Shown here piece by piece: positions 7,386 to 16,255 of a DNA stretch of 27,466 nt. A program made the translations under genes and the position numbers. The stretch is from the NCBI GenBank assembly GCA_003527965.1, contig DPVY01000085.1:1-27466 (forward strand), given 5' to 3'. The stretch comes from Fidelibacterota bacterium. GTDB taxonomy: Bacteria; Fidelibacterota; UBA2242. Numbering within the stretch: the stretch's first letter is position 1; each line of letters opens with the position of its first letter. The notes under the pieces are model-generated. The model did not search any database, had not been told where the DNA came from, and saw only the letters and a list, made by a program, of their open reading frames with translations.

Positions 7386-10300
7386 TTATAAATTAAGTTC
7401 AGCTTCGAGGAGATACAAGAACTGTTTTATCGTGGCAACGCGGTTATTTTCAGAATAAAAAAGGACAAAGTGAAGCTCTTTACTTGGGATAAATTTGAAT
7501 GAAAGATTGATGGAAGCAGCTGTTTCTTTTAATGTTGTCAGAAGCACAAAGGTGTTTTCAACGGGGTGGTTATTGCTGAAAAACAGACCGCAACGGTTTT
7601 TACCAAAAATAATTTTTTCAATTCCAGTCTTGATGCAATAGTATTTGATAATCGTCATATCAAAAAGATGTTCACCCTCTTCCGGCAATCGACCGAATAT
7701 ATCAATCACCTCCGATCGAATTTGTTGGATGTCTTTATTTGTTGTCACGGCACCCAATTTTTTATAATAGTGTAAACGTAACGATTCCGAGGACATGTAG
7801 GATTCGGGAAAAAACGCCGGAAAGGGAAAGGTAATAATCGGTTCTTCGGTCGGTGGCACCGTTTGATCTTGTGTCGCGGGTGTCCGATTTTTAATTTTAT
7901 TTATGGAGTTTTGTAATATTTTGAGAAAAAGATCATATCCAATGGCGTGCAGATTGCCGCTTTGCTCTAAGCCAAAAACATTTCCGGAACCGCGAATTTC
8001 AAGATCTTCGAGGGCGATTGAATAGCCGGAGCCCAAAGAGGTGTGCCGCTGAATGGTCTGAAGCCGTTTAATGGCTTGCTGCGATAAGCGCGTCGGTTTT
8101 GATACAATCAGGTAGGCGTATGCCTTGCGATTATGGCGCCCGACCCGACCACGGAGCTGATATAGTTGAGAAAGGCCAAAATTTTGAGCATTGTTGATAA
8201 AAATTGTATTTGCATTGGGAATATCAATTCCCGATTCAATAATAGCGGTTGTAACAAGAATATGGATCCGGTTCTTTATAAAATCAAGCATGATTGGTTC
8301 CAGAGTGGATTCAGACATCTGTCCGTGTACACATCGGATGGTGAGGTCCGGAAACATATTTTCAAGCATTGATGTAATAGACGCAATTGTTTTAATCTCA
8401 TTGTGTACAAAGAAGATCTGGCCGCCGCGGGAAATTTCACGATAAACGGCATTTGAGATAATGTTTTTGTCAAAGGATATTGTTTCGGTGAAAACCGGTA
8501 ACCGCTCTTTTGGAGGTGTGTTGATAATTGAAAAATCTCTTGCACCAATTAGTGAAAAGTGTAGCGAGCGCGGAATTGGCGTTGCCGAGAGGGATAAAAT
8601 GCCTACATTTGAACGAAATTTTTTAATTTTGTCTTTATCTTTTACACCGAACCGGTGTTCTTCGTCTATAATTAGTAAACCAAGATCGGAAAAATTTATG
8701 TCTTTAGATAAAAGGCGGTGTGTTCCGATAACTATATCGATTGTTTTATTGGTAATCCCCGCAAGAACCCTTTTTTGTTCGAAGGGTTTAACAAACCTGG
8801 AAAGAAGTGCAATCTTAACCGGATATTTATTTAGTCTGTCGCTGAAAGATATAAAATGTTGATCGGCCAGGATGGTCGTTGGGGCCAGGACAGCGACCTG
8901 CTTTGAATCGTTGACAGCCTTAAAAGCGGCGCGAATCGCCACCTCTGTTTTTCCAAAACCAACGTCACCACACAACAGACGATCCATGGGTTGCGAACTT
9001 TCCATGTCGCGTTTAATATCGATAATAGCTTTGATTTGGTCGGGGGTTTCTTCAAATATAAACTCAGACTCCATGGAAACCTGAAGATCATTATCTTCTG
9101 AAAAAGCAAATCCGGGAGAAAACAGGCGGGCCGAATAAAGAGCAATGATCTCTTTGGAAACATCTTCGATTGAACGGCGGGTTCTAAGTTTTATCCGGTC
9201 CCACTCTCCAGTGCCGAGTCTATTTAAGCGGGGGACAGAATCACCGGACGCGCGATATTTATGAACAACATTCATTTTCTCTAAAGGGACAAAGACTCTG
9301 TCTCCACCGTGATATTCAATGACCAGACACTCTCTCTCAGAGCCAAAAGCGCTTATTTTTTTCAAACCCAAATATTTCCCAATTCCATAATCCAGATGTA
9401 CTAAAAGATCATTAAAGTCGATTTCATTTGGGTTAAAGTGGGTGTGTTGAACGTCCCGGGGAAGGAAATGAAAGGGACGGGGGGCTCTTTTTTTATTTAA
9501 AATTTCTAATTCTGAATAGATAAATAGATTGATATCCGGTATTTCAAAACTATTTGAAAGGGGGGCTCCAAGAAGGGTCAAATTATTATTTTGAAAACGT
9601 AAAGACAAGCGCTCTTGTTGACCGGGATTTACACAAAAAAGAAAAACAGACGGATTTAAATTGTTTATGTTTAAAGAAACAACCTGTTTTTCAAAAGAAG
9701 CCAAATCTTTTAGAGAAGGCGCTGCGGGTTGAATATTAAAAGCAATATCTGAAAACTCCAGATCGTTTAAACAGATAATCTTATTTGAAGCAATAACAGG
9801 ATGGGTTTTAATTCTTTCTTTGATTGAATCCTGGTGGGTGTCGTAGCCGGGAAGCAGGACGATTGTATTTTCAGGGAAATATGAAAGCAAATCTGACGTC
9901 GAATTATCCGTTAGTGATGATGGTGGATAAATATCAACAGAATCCAATATTTTTATTGTGCGTTGAGTTTCAATGTCAAAGAAACGGATTGATTGGATAA
10001 GATTATCATAAAACTCGATCCGCACCGGGCGTTGTTGTCCGGCGGAAAAAACATCGACAATGTCGCCGCGGACAGAATATTCGCGGGGAAATTCAACCGA
10101 ATATTCGCGATTAAAATCAAAAAGGCGCAGCTTACTGATAAGTTTATCCCGGTCATATATAGAGCCCGACTTGAGGGAGATAATGTTATTGCGAAAACTG
10201 GTGGGGGTGGGCACATTTAGATTGAGACCACCGTAAGAAGTTATGGCGATGCCGTGGAAGCCGGAGATTATTTTCGACAAAGCAGAGTCAACCAGGTGGG

Positions 10301-10622
10301 CATTGGCGCACCCGGCGATATTGTCACCAGGAGAAGGTGCCGGGAAAAAAGCGATCTGATCGGTTGCAAGAAAGGTCTCCAGGTCATCGCGAAAAACTTC
10401 TGCCCGTCCAATATCATCAAATAAAACCAACAAAGGGTAAAAGGTGTTTTTTAAAAGAGCGGAGACATACAGAGATATTGAAGACGGAGTTGAGAGACCG
10501 CTAACAGACAGGGGCGTATTTTGAGAATTAATGTGATTTAACGACCGGACAAACGGTTCATAAGAGGAAAATATTTTTATAATGTTTTCTGTGGAATGTT
10601 GTAAATGTTTCACGTGAAACAA
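7386..10622 (-). CDS. mfd: Transcription-repair coupling factor Mfd
   Basis: DNA translocase of 1078 residues that removes RNA polymerase stalled at lesions and recruits UvrA. The UvrB-like N-terminal region includes FPREYSVRGDIVDVFSAGQQ (about 178-197) and the IRFFD strand. The RNA-polymerase-interacting CarD-like domain is at about 400-460 (LVHLDYGIGKYLGLKKI, then GGDRVFVPLEKM). RecG-like helicase motifs follow: Walker A GDVGFGKTE (552-560), DEEHRFG (653-659), LSATPIPRSL, TTAIIESGIDIPNA and QLRGRVGR (822-829), then the translocation motif region EDLEIRGSGNVFG. The start is a TTG at 10622, 1 bp after the mnmG stop and inside a parS palindrome; a GTG at 10613 in frame is the only near alternative. 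It sits between mnmG and three PPIase genes, not its most common neighbours. Confidence 0.97.
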   Translation of the reverse strand: MFHVKHLQHSTENIIKIFSSYEPFVRSLNHINSQNTPLSVSGLSTPSSISLYVSALLKNTFYPLLVLFDDIGRAEVFRDDLETFLATDQIAFFPAPSPGDNIAGCANAHLVDSALSKIISGFHGIAITSYGGLNLNVPTPTSFRNNIISLKSGSIYDRDKLISKLRLFDFNREYSVEFPREYSVRGDIVDVFSAGQQRPVRIEFYDNLIQSIRFFDIETQRTIKILDSVDIYPPSSLTDNSTSDLLSYFPENTIVLLPGYDTHQDSIKERIKTHPVIASNKIICLNDLEFSDIAFNIQPAAPSLKDLASFEKQVVSLNINNLNPSVFLFCVNPGQQERLSLRFQNNNLTLLGAPLSNSFEIPDINLFIYSELEILNKKRAPRPFHFLPRDVQHTHFNPNEIDFNDLLVHLDYGIGKYLGLKKISAFGSERECLVIEYHGGDRVFVPLEKMNVVHKYRASGDSVPRLNRLGTGEWDRIKLRTRRSIEDVSKEIIALYSARLFSPGFAFSEDNDLQVSMESEFIFEETPDQIKAIIDIKRDMESSQPMDRLLCGDVGFGKTEVAIRAAFKAVNDSKQVAVLAPTTILADQHFISFSDRLNKYPVKIALLSRFVKPFEQKRVLAGITNKTIDIVIGTHRLLSKDINFSDLGLLIIDEEHRFGVKDKDKIKKFRSNVGILSLSATPIPRSLHFSLIGARDFSIINTPPKERLPVFTETISFDKNIISNAVYREISRGGQIFFVHNEIKTIASITSMLENMFPDLTIRCVHGQMSESTLEPIMLDFIKNRIHILVTTAIIESGIDIPNANTIFINNAQNFGLSQLYQLRGRVGRHNRKAYAYLIVSKPTRLSQQAIKRLQTIQRHTSLGSGYSIALEDLEIRGSGNVFGLEQSGNLHAIGYDLFLKILQNSINKIKNRTPATQDQTVPPTEEPIITFPFPAFFPESYMSSESLRLHYYKKLGAVTTNKDIQQIRSEVIDIFGRLPEEGEHLFDMTIIKYYCIKTGIEKIIFGKNRCGLFFSNNHPVENTFVLLTTLKETAASINLSFKFIPSKELHFVLFYSENNRVATIKQFLYLLEAELNL
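10606..10621. promoter_or_regulatory. parS: parS-like ParB-binding palindrome at the start of mfd
   Basis: TGTTTCACGTGAAACA is a perfect 16-bp palindrome and matches the widely conserved chromosomal ParB (Spo0J) site exactly. It covers the end of the TTG start codon and codons 2-6 of mfd, encoding FHVKH. No parAB genes lie in the window, so the cognate ParB would be encoded elsewhere. Sequence identity to the consensus is seen directly; ParB binding is inferred. Confidence 0.88.
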
Positions 10623-10623
10623 C

Positions 10624-12510
10624 CTATCTCTTCAGTAAGATCATAAGGGCGGTTATGTCGGAAGGAGAGACACCGGGAATTCGGGCGGCTTGACCCATGG
10701 TCTCTGGGCGTATTTGACCCAGCTTCTCCCGGGCTTCTTTTGTGATGGATTTTATGTTAGCAAAAACCAAATCACCCGGTATTTTCAAGGACTCCTGTTT
10801 CTTTAATTGTTGAATCTGAAGCTCTTGTCGCCGGACATAGCCGGCGTATTTAACATCTATCGCGATTTGTTCATCGAGTCCCTTATAACGGCAAATTCGA
10901 TTAAGCAGTGCTTTTGGGAAAAGGGGTAAAAGGCGCTCAATATGAACGCCAGGGCGGCAAAGAGCCTTATATAGTGTGACTCCAGACGAGACAGGGCTTT
11001 CGTTGCACGTGGACAGAATTGGATTTATGTTGTTCGGGGCGATAACAGTAGATTGCAGATATTGAATTGAATCTTTGATAATCTTGCGCTTATCCCGGGC
11101 GGATAAATAAATGTTTTTGTCAACCAAACCCAGATCATATCCCTTTTGAGAAAGGCGCTGGTCGGCATTGTCAAATCGTAATAACAGGCGGTACTCGGCG
11201 CTTGATGTGAACATGCGATATGGTTCGGTGGGGCTTTTGGTGATCAGGTCGTCAATTAAAACACCGATATAGGCCTCCGATCTATCGAGAAAGAAAGGCC
11301 GTTCTTTATTAATCATAAGAGAAGCGTTTATGCCGGCCATAAGACCAAGAGCGGCGGCCTCTTCGTATCCGGAAGTGCCGTTTACCTGGCCAGCTAGAAA
11401 AAGACCCCCAATAAGTTTTGATTCGAGTGTTCGTTTGAGCTGATAAGAGGGGAAATAATCATATTCGATAGCGTATCCGGGCTTTAAAATCTCAACCTTT
11501 TCGAGACCGGGGATAGAACGAAGGGCCTTAAGCTGGGTTTCTAACGGCAGGCTGGTAGAAAAACCATTTACGTAGATTTGGTTAGCATTTTCCCACTCCG
11601 GTTCAAGGAATATCTGATGTGAATCCCGGTCTTTAAAGCGCACGATTTTATCCTCGATGCTTGGGCAATAACGAGGACCTACACCCCTTATTTTTCCGGA
11701 GAAAAGGGGCGATTGATTAAATCCGCTTCTTAAGATTTTATGAGTTGTCGCTGACGTGTGGGTTATGTGGCAGGGTATGTTTTTAGGAGAAAAATTCACT
11801 GTTTGAAAAGAAAAAGGAATTGGATCAGAATCGCCATATTGTGGTGTTACGTCGTTATAATTGATCGAGTCGGCCCTGATTCGCGGGGGTGTGCCGGTTT
11901 TCAGGCGTCCGGATTTGATGCCGATGTTCTCGAGTGATTCCGTTAAGCCGCGGGCGCTATTTTCACCGAGACGACCGCCGGGAAAGTGTTTCATGCCGAT
12001 ATGAATCAGCCCATTTAAAAATGTTCCGGCGGTAACTATAACGGTTTTACATGAAATTGATCCGTGGCGGGTTGTTTCGACGCCAACGACATGATGATTT
12101 TCGGTTATAATGCGAAAAACCACATCTTCTAAAACCGTGAGGTTGTCCTGATCGGCGAGGCGGCTCTGAAATTCAAGGGAATATTGAATCTTATCTGCCT
12201 GTGCCCGAGGAGACCACACGGCGCGTCCTTTGGAGCGATTAAGTATTTTAAATTGAATTCCGGTGCGGTCGATAACCTTAGCCATTTCGCCGCCAAGGGC
12301 GTCGATTTCTGCCACAAGATGACCTTTTGCAAGACCGCCAATTGCCGGATTACACGACATGCGGGCGATCGCACTTTTTTCCATTGTTATTAAAAGAGTT
12401 GGTATGCCCATTCTGGCGGACGCCAGAGAGGCTTCGACTCCGCTGTGACCGCCGCCGATTACAATGTTTTCAAAAGTGTGTTTCACGTGAAACCCATTAT
12501 TTACCGACAC
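10624..12510 (-). CDS. mnmG: tRNA uridine-5-carboxymethylaminomethyl(34) synthesis enzyme MnmG (GidA)
   Basis: FAD enzyme of 628 residues, normal length. With MnmE it installs the carboxymethylaminomethyl group on C5 of wobble uridine 34 in certain tRNAs. The dinucleotide-binding motif GGGHSGVEASLASARMG begins at residue 19. The signature SCNPAIGGLAKGHLVAEIDALGG follows, then GTFLNGLIHIG, the second signature GLFLAGQVNGTSGYEEAAALG, and the C-terminal tRNA/MnmE-binding helical region with KYAGYVRRQELQI. The ATG start at 12510 lies 14 bp inside the end of mnmE, indicating coupling and a fixed partnership. Residues 7-11 (FHVKH) come from an embedded parS palindrome. rsmG, parA and parB, which often follow mnmG, are absent; mfd begins 1 bp after the stop. 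Confidence 0.97.
   Translation of the reverse strand: MSVNNGFHVKHTFENIVIGGGHSGVEASLASARMGIPTLLITMEKSAIARMSCNPAIGGLAKGHLVAEIDALGGEMAKVIDRTGIQFKILNRSKGRAVWSPRAQADKIQYSLEFQSRLADQDNLTVLEDVVFRIITENHHVVGVETTRHGSISCKTVIVTAGTFLNGLIHIGMKHFPGGRLGENSARGLTESLENIGIKSGRLKTGTPPRIRADSINYNDVTPQYGDSDPIPFSFQTVNFSPKNIPCHITHTSATTHKILRSGFNQSPLFSGKIRGVGPRYCPSIEDKIVRFKDRDSHQIFLEPEWENANQIYVNGFSTSLPLETQLKALRSIPGLEKVEILKPGYAIEYDYFPSYQLKRTLESKLIGGLFLAGQVNGTSGYEEAAALGLMAGINASLMINKERPFFLDRSEAYIGVLIDDLITKSPTEPYRMFTSSAEYRLLLRFDNADQRLSQKGYDLGLVDKNIYLSARDKRKIIKDSIQYLQSTVIAPNNINPILSTCNESPVSSGVTLYKALCRPGVHIERLLPLFPKALLNRICRYKGLDEQIAIDVKYAGYVRRQELQIQQLKKQESLKIPGDLVFANIKSITKEAREKLGQIRPETMGQAARIPGVSPSDITALMILLKR
12479..12494. promoter_or_regulatory. 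parS: parS-like ParB-binding palindrome near the start of mnmG
   Basis: TGTTTCACGTGAAACC matches the 16-bp parS consensus palindrome at 15 of 16 positions; only the last base differs. It lies within codons 6-11 of mnmG and encodes FHVKH, the same peptide as at the start of mfd. It is 1873 bp from the other copy. Embedding of parS in the 5' end of gidA/mnmG is known in other bacteria. Binding is inferred. Confidence 0.85.
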
Positions 12511-13861
12511 AGAAATTACTGAAAATGTTATTTAAAATGTCGTCGTTGGTTGTTTTCCCTAGAATAATATCAAGCTGTTCGAGGGCTTCTCTCAGATCAA
12601 TGACTATGATTTCTGAGGGGTTTCCTGTTTTTGCACTTTGGATTGCGGTTCTTAAACAAGACGAGGCCCTTTTAAGAGCTTCGTGGTGGCGAAGACGGGT
12701 GATAAAAACAGGCTCATCCTGTTTGCGAAAGGTCTCAATATATTTTACCATACCGGCGGCAATTTCATGCACGCCAATGTGGTACTTCGCAGAAGAAATA
12801 AAGTAGCGGCGTCCGGACAATTGTTTTTTTAACCGTTCCAGATTCGCTTCATCGGCGATGTCTGATTTGTTGAGGATAAAGATTGTTTTGTCTTTATCCT
12901 GTTTGTTGAGAGGCGGAGGGACTGTTGTAAGCGCATCCGAAGAATCTAAAACATACAGAACAAGATCTCCCAGATTCAAAAGATCCTGTGATTTTGCCAC
13001 ACCGATGCTTTCAACGGCATCGATGGTATCACGGATACCGGCGGTGTCAACCAGGCGAAACTGATAACCGTTCACGCCGACAGACTCTTCTATAAAATCA
13101 CGGGTTGTGCCCGGCACAGGAGAAACAATTACACGCTCTTCCTGTAGAAAGGCGTTGAACAGGCTGGACTTTCCGGAATTGGGTGGGCCGATGATAGGGC
13201 ACAGCACGCCCTCGCGAACCATTTTCCCGAAACGATATGAAGAAATAAGGCTCTGTATTTCAGCGTTAAGGTTCTCGATTTGATTTATTATTTTATCTTT
13301 TGGTGTAAAACTGATCTCCTCTTCGAGGAAATCCAATTCGAGCTCAAGCAGGGTGATAATGTTAATCAGGGTTGATTTTAAGCCGGCGATTACACCGCCC
13401 GTTTGGCCCTCAAGCAGTTTTGCGGAGGCCTTTTGAGCCGAACGGGAAGATGAATAGATAATATCGGCAATGCCCTCGGCCTGGCTTAAATCAATTTTGC
13501 CATTTAAAAAAGCGCGGCGGGTAAATTCTCCCGGTTTAGCACCCCGAGCGCCCCGGGCAACACAGGCACCGATCAGCAGGTCACACAAAAAAGGATTACC
13601 GTGCAGGCTGATCTCAACAAGATCCTCACCGGTATATGAGTTCGGTGCCTGATAAAAAGTAACAATTGCGGTGTCGATATATCCCGTACGGTCGTAAAGT
13701 TTGCCGAAAGTAGCAACGCGCGGCTCTATTTCTTGTTTGGATTTAAACAGGTCTTTGACGATAGACAGAGACCCGTTTCCAGAAAGTCGAACTACGGCAA
13801 TGCCGCTATAACCGCCCGGAGTTGATAGCGCAACGATAGTAGAATTGTTTTCTGTGGCCAT
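12497..13861 (-). CDS. mnmE: tRNA modification GTPase MnmE (TrmE)
   Basis: GTPase of 454 residues, partner of MnmG in wobble-U34 modification. The N-terminal folate-binding domain starts STIVALSTPGGYSGIAVVRLSG and continues with GEFTRRAFLNGKIDLSQAEG. The inserted G domain shows G1 GPPNSGKS (225-232), G2 GTTRD (251-255), G3 DTAG (272-275) and G4 NKSD (331-334). The C-terminal helical domain ends in CVGK, the conserved C-x-G-K tail with the redox-active Cys. The reading frame is complete and overlaps mnmG by 14 bp. It lies 10 bp after yidC with no jag/khpB gene between them, unlike many bacteria with a yidC-jag-mnmE order. Confidence 0.97.
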   Translation of the reverse strand: MATENNSTIVALSTPGGYSGIAVVRLSGNGSLSIVKDLFKSKQEIEPRVATFGKLYDRTGYIDTAIVTFYQAPNSYTGEDLVEISLHGNPFLCDLLIGACVARGARGAKPGEFTRRAFLNGKIDLSQAEGIADIIYSSSRSAQKASAKLLEGQTGGVIAGLKSTLINIITLLELELDFLEEEISFTPKDKIINQIENLNAEIQSLISSYRFGKMVREGVLCPIIGPPNSGKSSLFNAFLQEERVIVSPVPGTTRDFIEESVGVNGYQFRLVDTAGIRDTIDAVESIGVAKSQDLLNLGDLVLYVLDSSDALTTVPPPLNKQDKDKTIFILNKSDIADEANLERLKKQLSGRRYFISSAKYHIGVHEIAAGMVKYIETFRKQDEPVFITRLRHHEALKRASSCLRTAIQSAKTGNPSEIIVIDLREALEQLDIILGKTTNDDILNNIFSNFCVGK

Positions 13862-13871
13862 TTTTCATGAG

Positions 13872-15635
13872 TTATTTGCGTTTTGATTTTGACTGGATTT
13901 GGCGAAATATATCGAGGGATGAAGATTTCTTTTTCCGGGGCTTTGACTTAGTTGGAATGTATTTTTGTTGAATAACAGTCAGGAGATTGAAAAGAGTATA
14001 ATAAAGATTCAGCCCCGATGGAAACTGGTTGAACATAAAGAAAAACATAATCGGCATCATATACATCATCATTTTTTGCTGTGGATTCGATGAACTGGCC
14101 GACCCGCTCATTTTTTGCTGTAAAATCGTTGAGAGAGCCATAATTACAGGTAGAACATTTACATATTGTCCGTATATGGGAATGGCAAAGGGGAGTGTGA
14201 AAATGGTGTCCGGAGCCGAAAGATCCGTGATCCACCAGATAAAGGGTGCGTGCCGCAGTTCGATAGTGGTTCTGAAAACGGTGAATAAAGCAATCAATAT
14301 GGGCATCTGTAGTAAAAGAGGCAGACAGCCACCCATTGGATTTACACCGTGCTCCTTGTAGAGTTTCATTTGCGCGGCGCTCATTTTCTGAGGATCGTTC
14401 TTAAATTTGACCTTTAATTCTTCTATTTTGGGCGCCAGTTTTTGCATCTCTTTCATAGATTGCATGGATTTGTTGGTCAGGGGGTAAAGAACTATTTTTA
14501 AAAGGAAGGAAAAGACAATGAGTACCCAGCCATAATTGGGAATAATCGTTCTTAAATGAATGAAAGACCATAAGATAAACTTGCTTATGGGGCGCAATAT
14601 TTTTCCGAGACTCATGATGTTTTCCAAATCAGCACCGAGATTCTTAATTGTGGTATAATCCAAAGGACCGACAAATAACGATGTCCGATTAACTGACTCA
14701 ACCGGCAAGGATACACTCATTGAGAATTTTTTATAGTAGTTTTTCTCAGAAATTGGAATGGAGCTGCCAGACAAACCGTAGGCAAGACACTCGCTTTCCG
14801 GAATAAATGCCGCCGCAAAATATTTTGTCCGAATAGCTGTCCATGAAGTTAGACCGGTGAAATTAGTGTGTCCGCTTTTATTTGCTTTAACGTCAAAAGT
14901 TTCGGTTTCTCCTCCGCTAAGGGCATAAGCCTTAGAATAGCGCATTTCATCGGAAATGTTCGGCTCGGTGTATGCGAGCCCGCCGTTCCACACAAGATCA
15001 TAATTATTGGTTGCCATCTCTCTTTGAAGGTTGCGAAGGTCGCTTTCAATGTCGAGAGTGTACCGGTCACCATAAAAAGTAAGAGATTTATAAATAGAAT
15101 TTGTATTATCAACATTGTCCAGTGTAAATGTTAATACCGCAGACTCTTCACCGGAAAGTAAAATATTGTTGTTTTCGATATGCTTTGCGATAATGGCGCT
15201 GACTTTGAAGTTGTTGTTTAATTCTACCGAATCACCATTGATGGAAATGAATTTTATAATCAACGGAGACCCGGATTCACTGTTTATTAACTCAACAAGA
15301 GTTGTGTCGTTTTCACGAAACATGTTATAATGTTTAAGAATAAAACTTTTGATAGTGCCGCCGCCCATGGAAGATATTTTGGCTATATATAGGTCGGTTT
15401 CTATTGTGAAGACGGTGGCTTGTTCGTCAACCGAGGTAAACTTTTGCTTGAATTCCTTTACCGGTGTGTGTATATCGGCAGACCCGGAACTTTCAGCCGG
15501 CGATTCAATTGTTTCGGACGTCCCGGTGACATCGGGTTCGGTTGTTGGGGTTGGGTTTATTAACTTAAAATAGGATGGCATCGCCAATATAATGATAAAT
15601 ATTAGAACGAATGCCAGAATAGATCTTTTATCCAT
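13872..15635 (-). CDS. yidC: Membrane protein insertase YidC
   Basis: Inner-membrane insertase (Oxa1/Alb3 family) of 587 residues, the long Gram-negative form. The N-terminal TM segment is at about residues 6-26 after MDKRS. A Ser/Thr/Glu-rich linker and a large periplasmic beta domain (about 65-345) follow, including VWNGGLAYTEPN and YFAAAFIP. The C-terminal core has five TM segments, with NYGWVLIVFSFLLKIVLYPL, the cytoplasmic hairpin QKLAPKIEELKVKFKNDPQK, then NPMGGCLPLLLQMPILIALF and FFMFNQFPSGLNLYYTLFNL. The tail is Lys/Arg rich (RKKKSSS...KSKRK), often linked to ribosome contact. The start overlaps yidD by 8 bp, so the genes are translationally coupled. The periplasmic domain length supports an outer-membrane-bearing host. 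Confidence 0.97.
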   Translation of the reverse strand: MDKRSILAFVLIFIIILAMPSYFKLINPTPTTEPDVTGTSETIESPAESSGSADIHTPVKEFKQKFTSVDEQATVFTIETDLYIAKISSMGGGTIKSFILKHYNMFRENDTTLVELINSESGSPLIIKFISINGDSVELNNNFKVSAIIAKHIENNNILLSGEESAVLTFTLDNVDNTNSIYKSLTFYGDRYTLDIESDLRNLQREMATNNYDLVWNGGLAYTEPNISDEMRYSKAYALSGGETETFDVKANKSGHTNFTGLTSWTAIRTKYFAAAFIPESECLAYGLSGSSIPISEKNYYKKFSMSVSLPVESVNRTSLFVGPLDYTTIKNLGADLENIMSLGKILRPISKFILWSFIHLRTIIPNYGWVLIVFSFLLKIVLYPLTNKSMQSMKEMQKLAPKIEELKVKFKNDPQKMSAAQMKLYKEHGVNPMGGCLPLLLQMPILIALFTVFRTTIELRHAPFIWWITDLSAPDTIFTLPFAIPIYGQYVNVLPVIMALSTILQQKMSGSASSSNPQQKMMMYMMPIMFFFMFNQFPSGLNLYYTLFNLLTVIQQKYIPTKSKPRKKKSSSLDIFRQIQSKSKRK

Positions 15636-15873
15636 GGTGATGTTCCTTGCGGGTTGGCAGGGGATCGAAGCCCCCGGGGTGAAAAGGATGACATTTTCCT
15701 ACACGTTTTATGGTTAAAAAAGAAGCCTTTAAAAAACCAAAATGTTTATAAGCTGCAATACTATAGTGAGAGCATGAGGGATAAAAGCGGCAGGAAGATG
15801 GTAATATCGGCGAAAGAATGACCTGATATAGCCTTAAAAGCAGGATAACGATTTTATTGGTGATATTAGACAT
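15628..15873 (-). CDS. yidD: Membrane protein insertion efficiency factor YidD
   Basis: Small basic membrane-associated protein of 81 residues, thought to assist YidC-dependent insertion. The amphipathic N-terminal helix (KIVILLLRLYQVILSPIL) is followed by the family signature CRFYPSCSHYSIAAYKHFG and then KRVGKCHPFHPGGFDPLP. The three conserved Cys are present. It overlaps rnpA by 8 bp at its start and yidC by 8 bp at its end, the standard rnpA-yidD-yidC arrangement, and is probably coupled to both. Length and motifs are fully typical. Confidence 0.95.
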   Translation of the reverse strand: MSNITNKIVILLLRLYQVILSPILPSSCRFYPSCSHYSIAAYKHFGFLKASFLTIKRVGKCHPFHPGGFDPLPTRKEHHHG

Positions 15874-16255
15874 TGTTAGAAAGCCTTTGAATAAGAAGGG
15901 CTTTTAGTCGATTGTACTCAATTTGCCCGGGTTTTGAGTTTATAAAAAACAGAACGGCATGAGGTTGGTCGATTATCGGCTTTGCATTTCGATATGCTTC
16001 CCGAATAATCCGCTTGATGCGGTTTCTTTTACAGGCATTGCCGACACACTTTCTGATTCTTATGGCATATTCCCATCTGTCTTGGGGAATCGCGGTAAAA
16101 GATAAGGTGTCGTATCTGTCCCGAATTTTTTGATTGTTATTTAAAATGGCAAGTAGTGTATTTTTGTTTAAAATTATTTCGCTTTTAGAAAGTTTAGGCG
16201 GAAAGTACCTTTCTTCCTTTTGCGCGCCTGCCGGCGAGAACTTTTTTGCCACCAT
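15866..16255 (-). CDS. rnpA: Ribonuclease P protein component, starting inside rpmH
   Basis: Protein subunit of RNase P, which matures tRNA 5' ends with the RNA subunit. 129 residues. The RNR motif region KCVGNACKRNRIKRIIREAYR is clear, preceded by the beta-sheet core DTLSFTAIPQDRWEYAIRIR. The first 21 or so residues (MVAKKFSPAGAQKEERYFPP) are read out of frame within the last codons of rpmH, a 62-bp overlap. No ATG, GTG or TTG occurs in this frame between the rpmH stop and the conserved core, so the start must lie inside rpmH. ATG at 16255 is the first candidate and GTG at 16252 an alternative. An N-terminal extension encoded within rpmH recalls Thermus, where rpmH lies wholly within rnpA. 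Overlaps yidD by 8 bp. Confidence 0.93.
   Translation of the reverse strand: MVAKKFSPAGAQKEERYFPPKLSKSEIILNKNTLLAILNNNQKIRDRYDTLSFTAIPQDRWEYAIRIRKCVGNACKRNRIKRIIREAYRNAKPIIDQPHAVLFFINSKPGQIEYNRLKALLIQRLSNNV

Noticed and set aside
8461..8862. 133-codon forward frame inside mfd
   Set aside because: Antisense to the conserved helicase motifs of Mfd; no recognisable domain.
11001..11016. CGTTGCACGTGGACAG as a third parS site in mnmG
   Set aside because: The CACGTG core is present but at least five of sixteen positions differ from the parS palindrome and the arms are not symmetric; likely coding coincidence.
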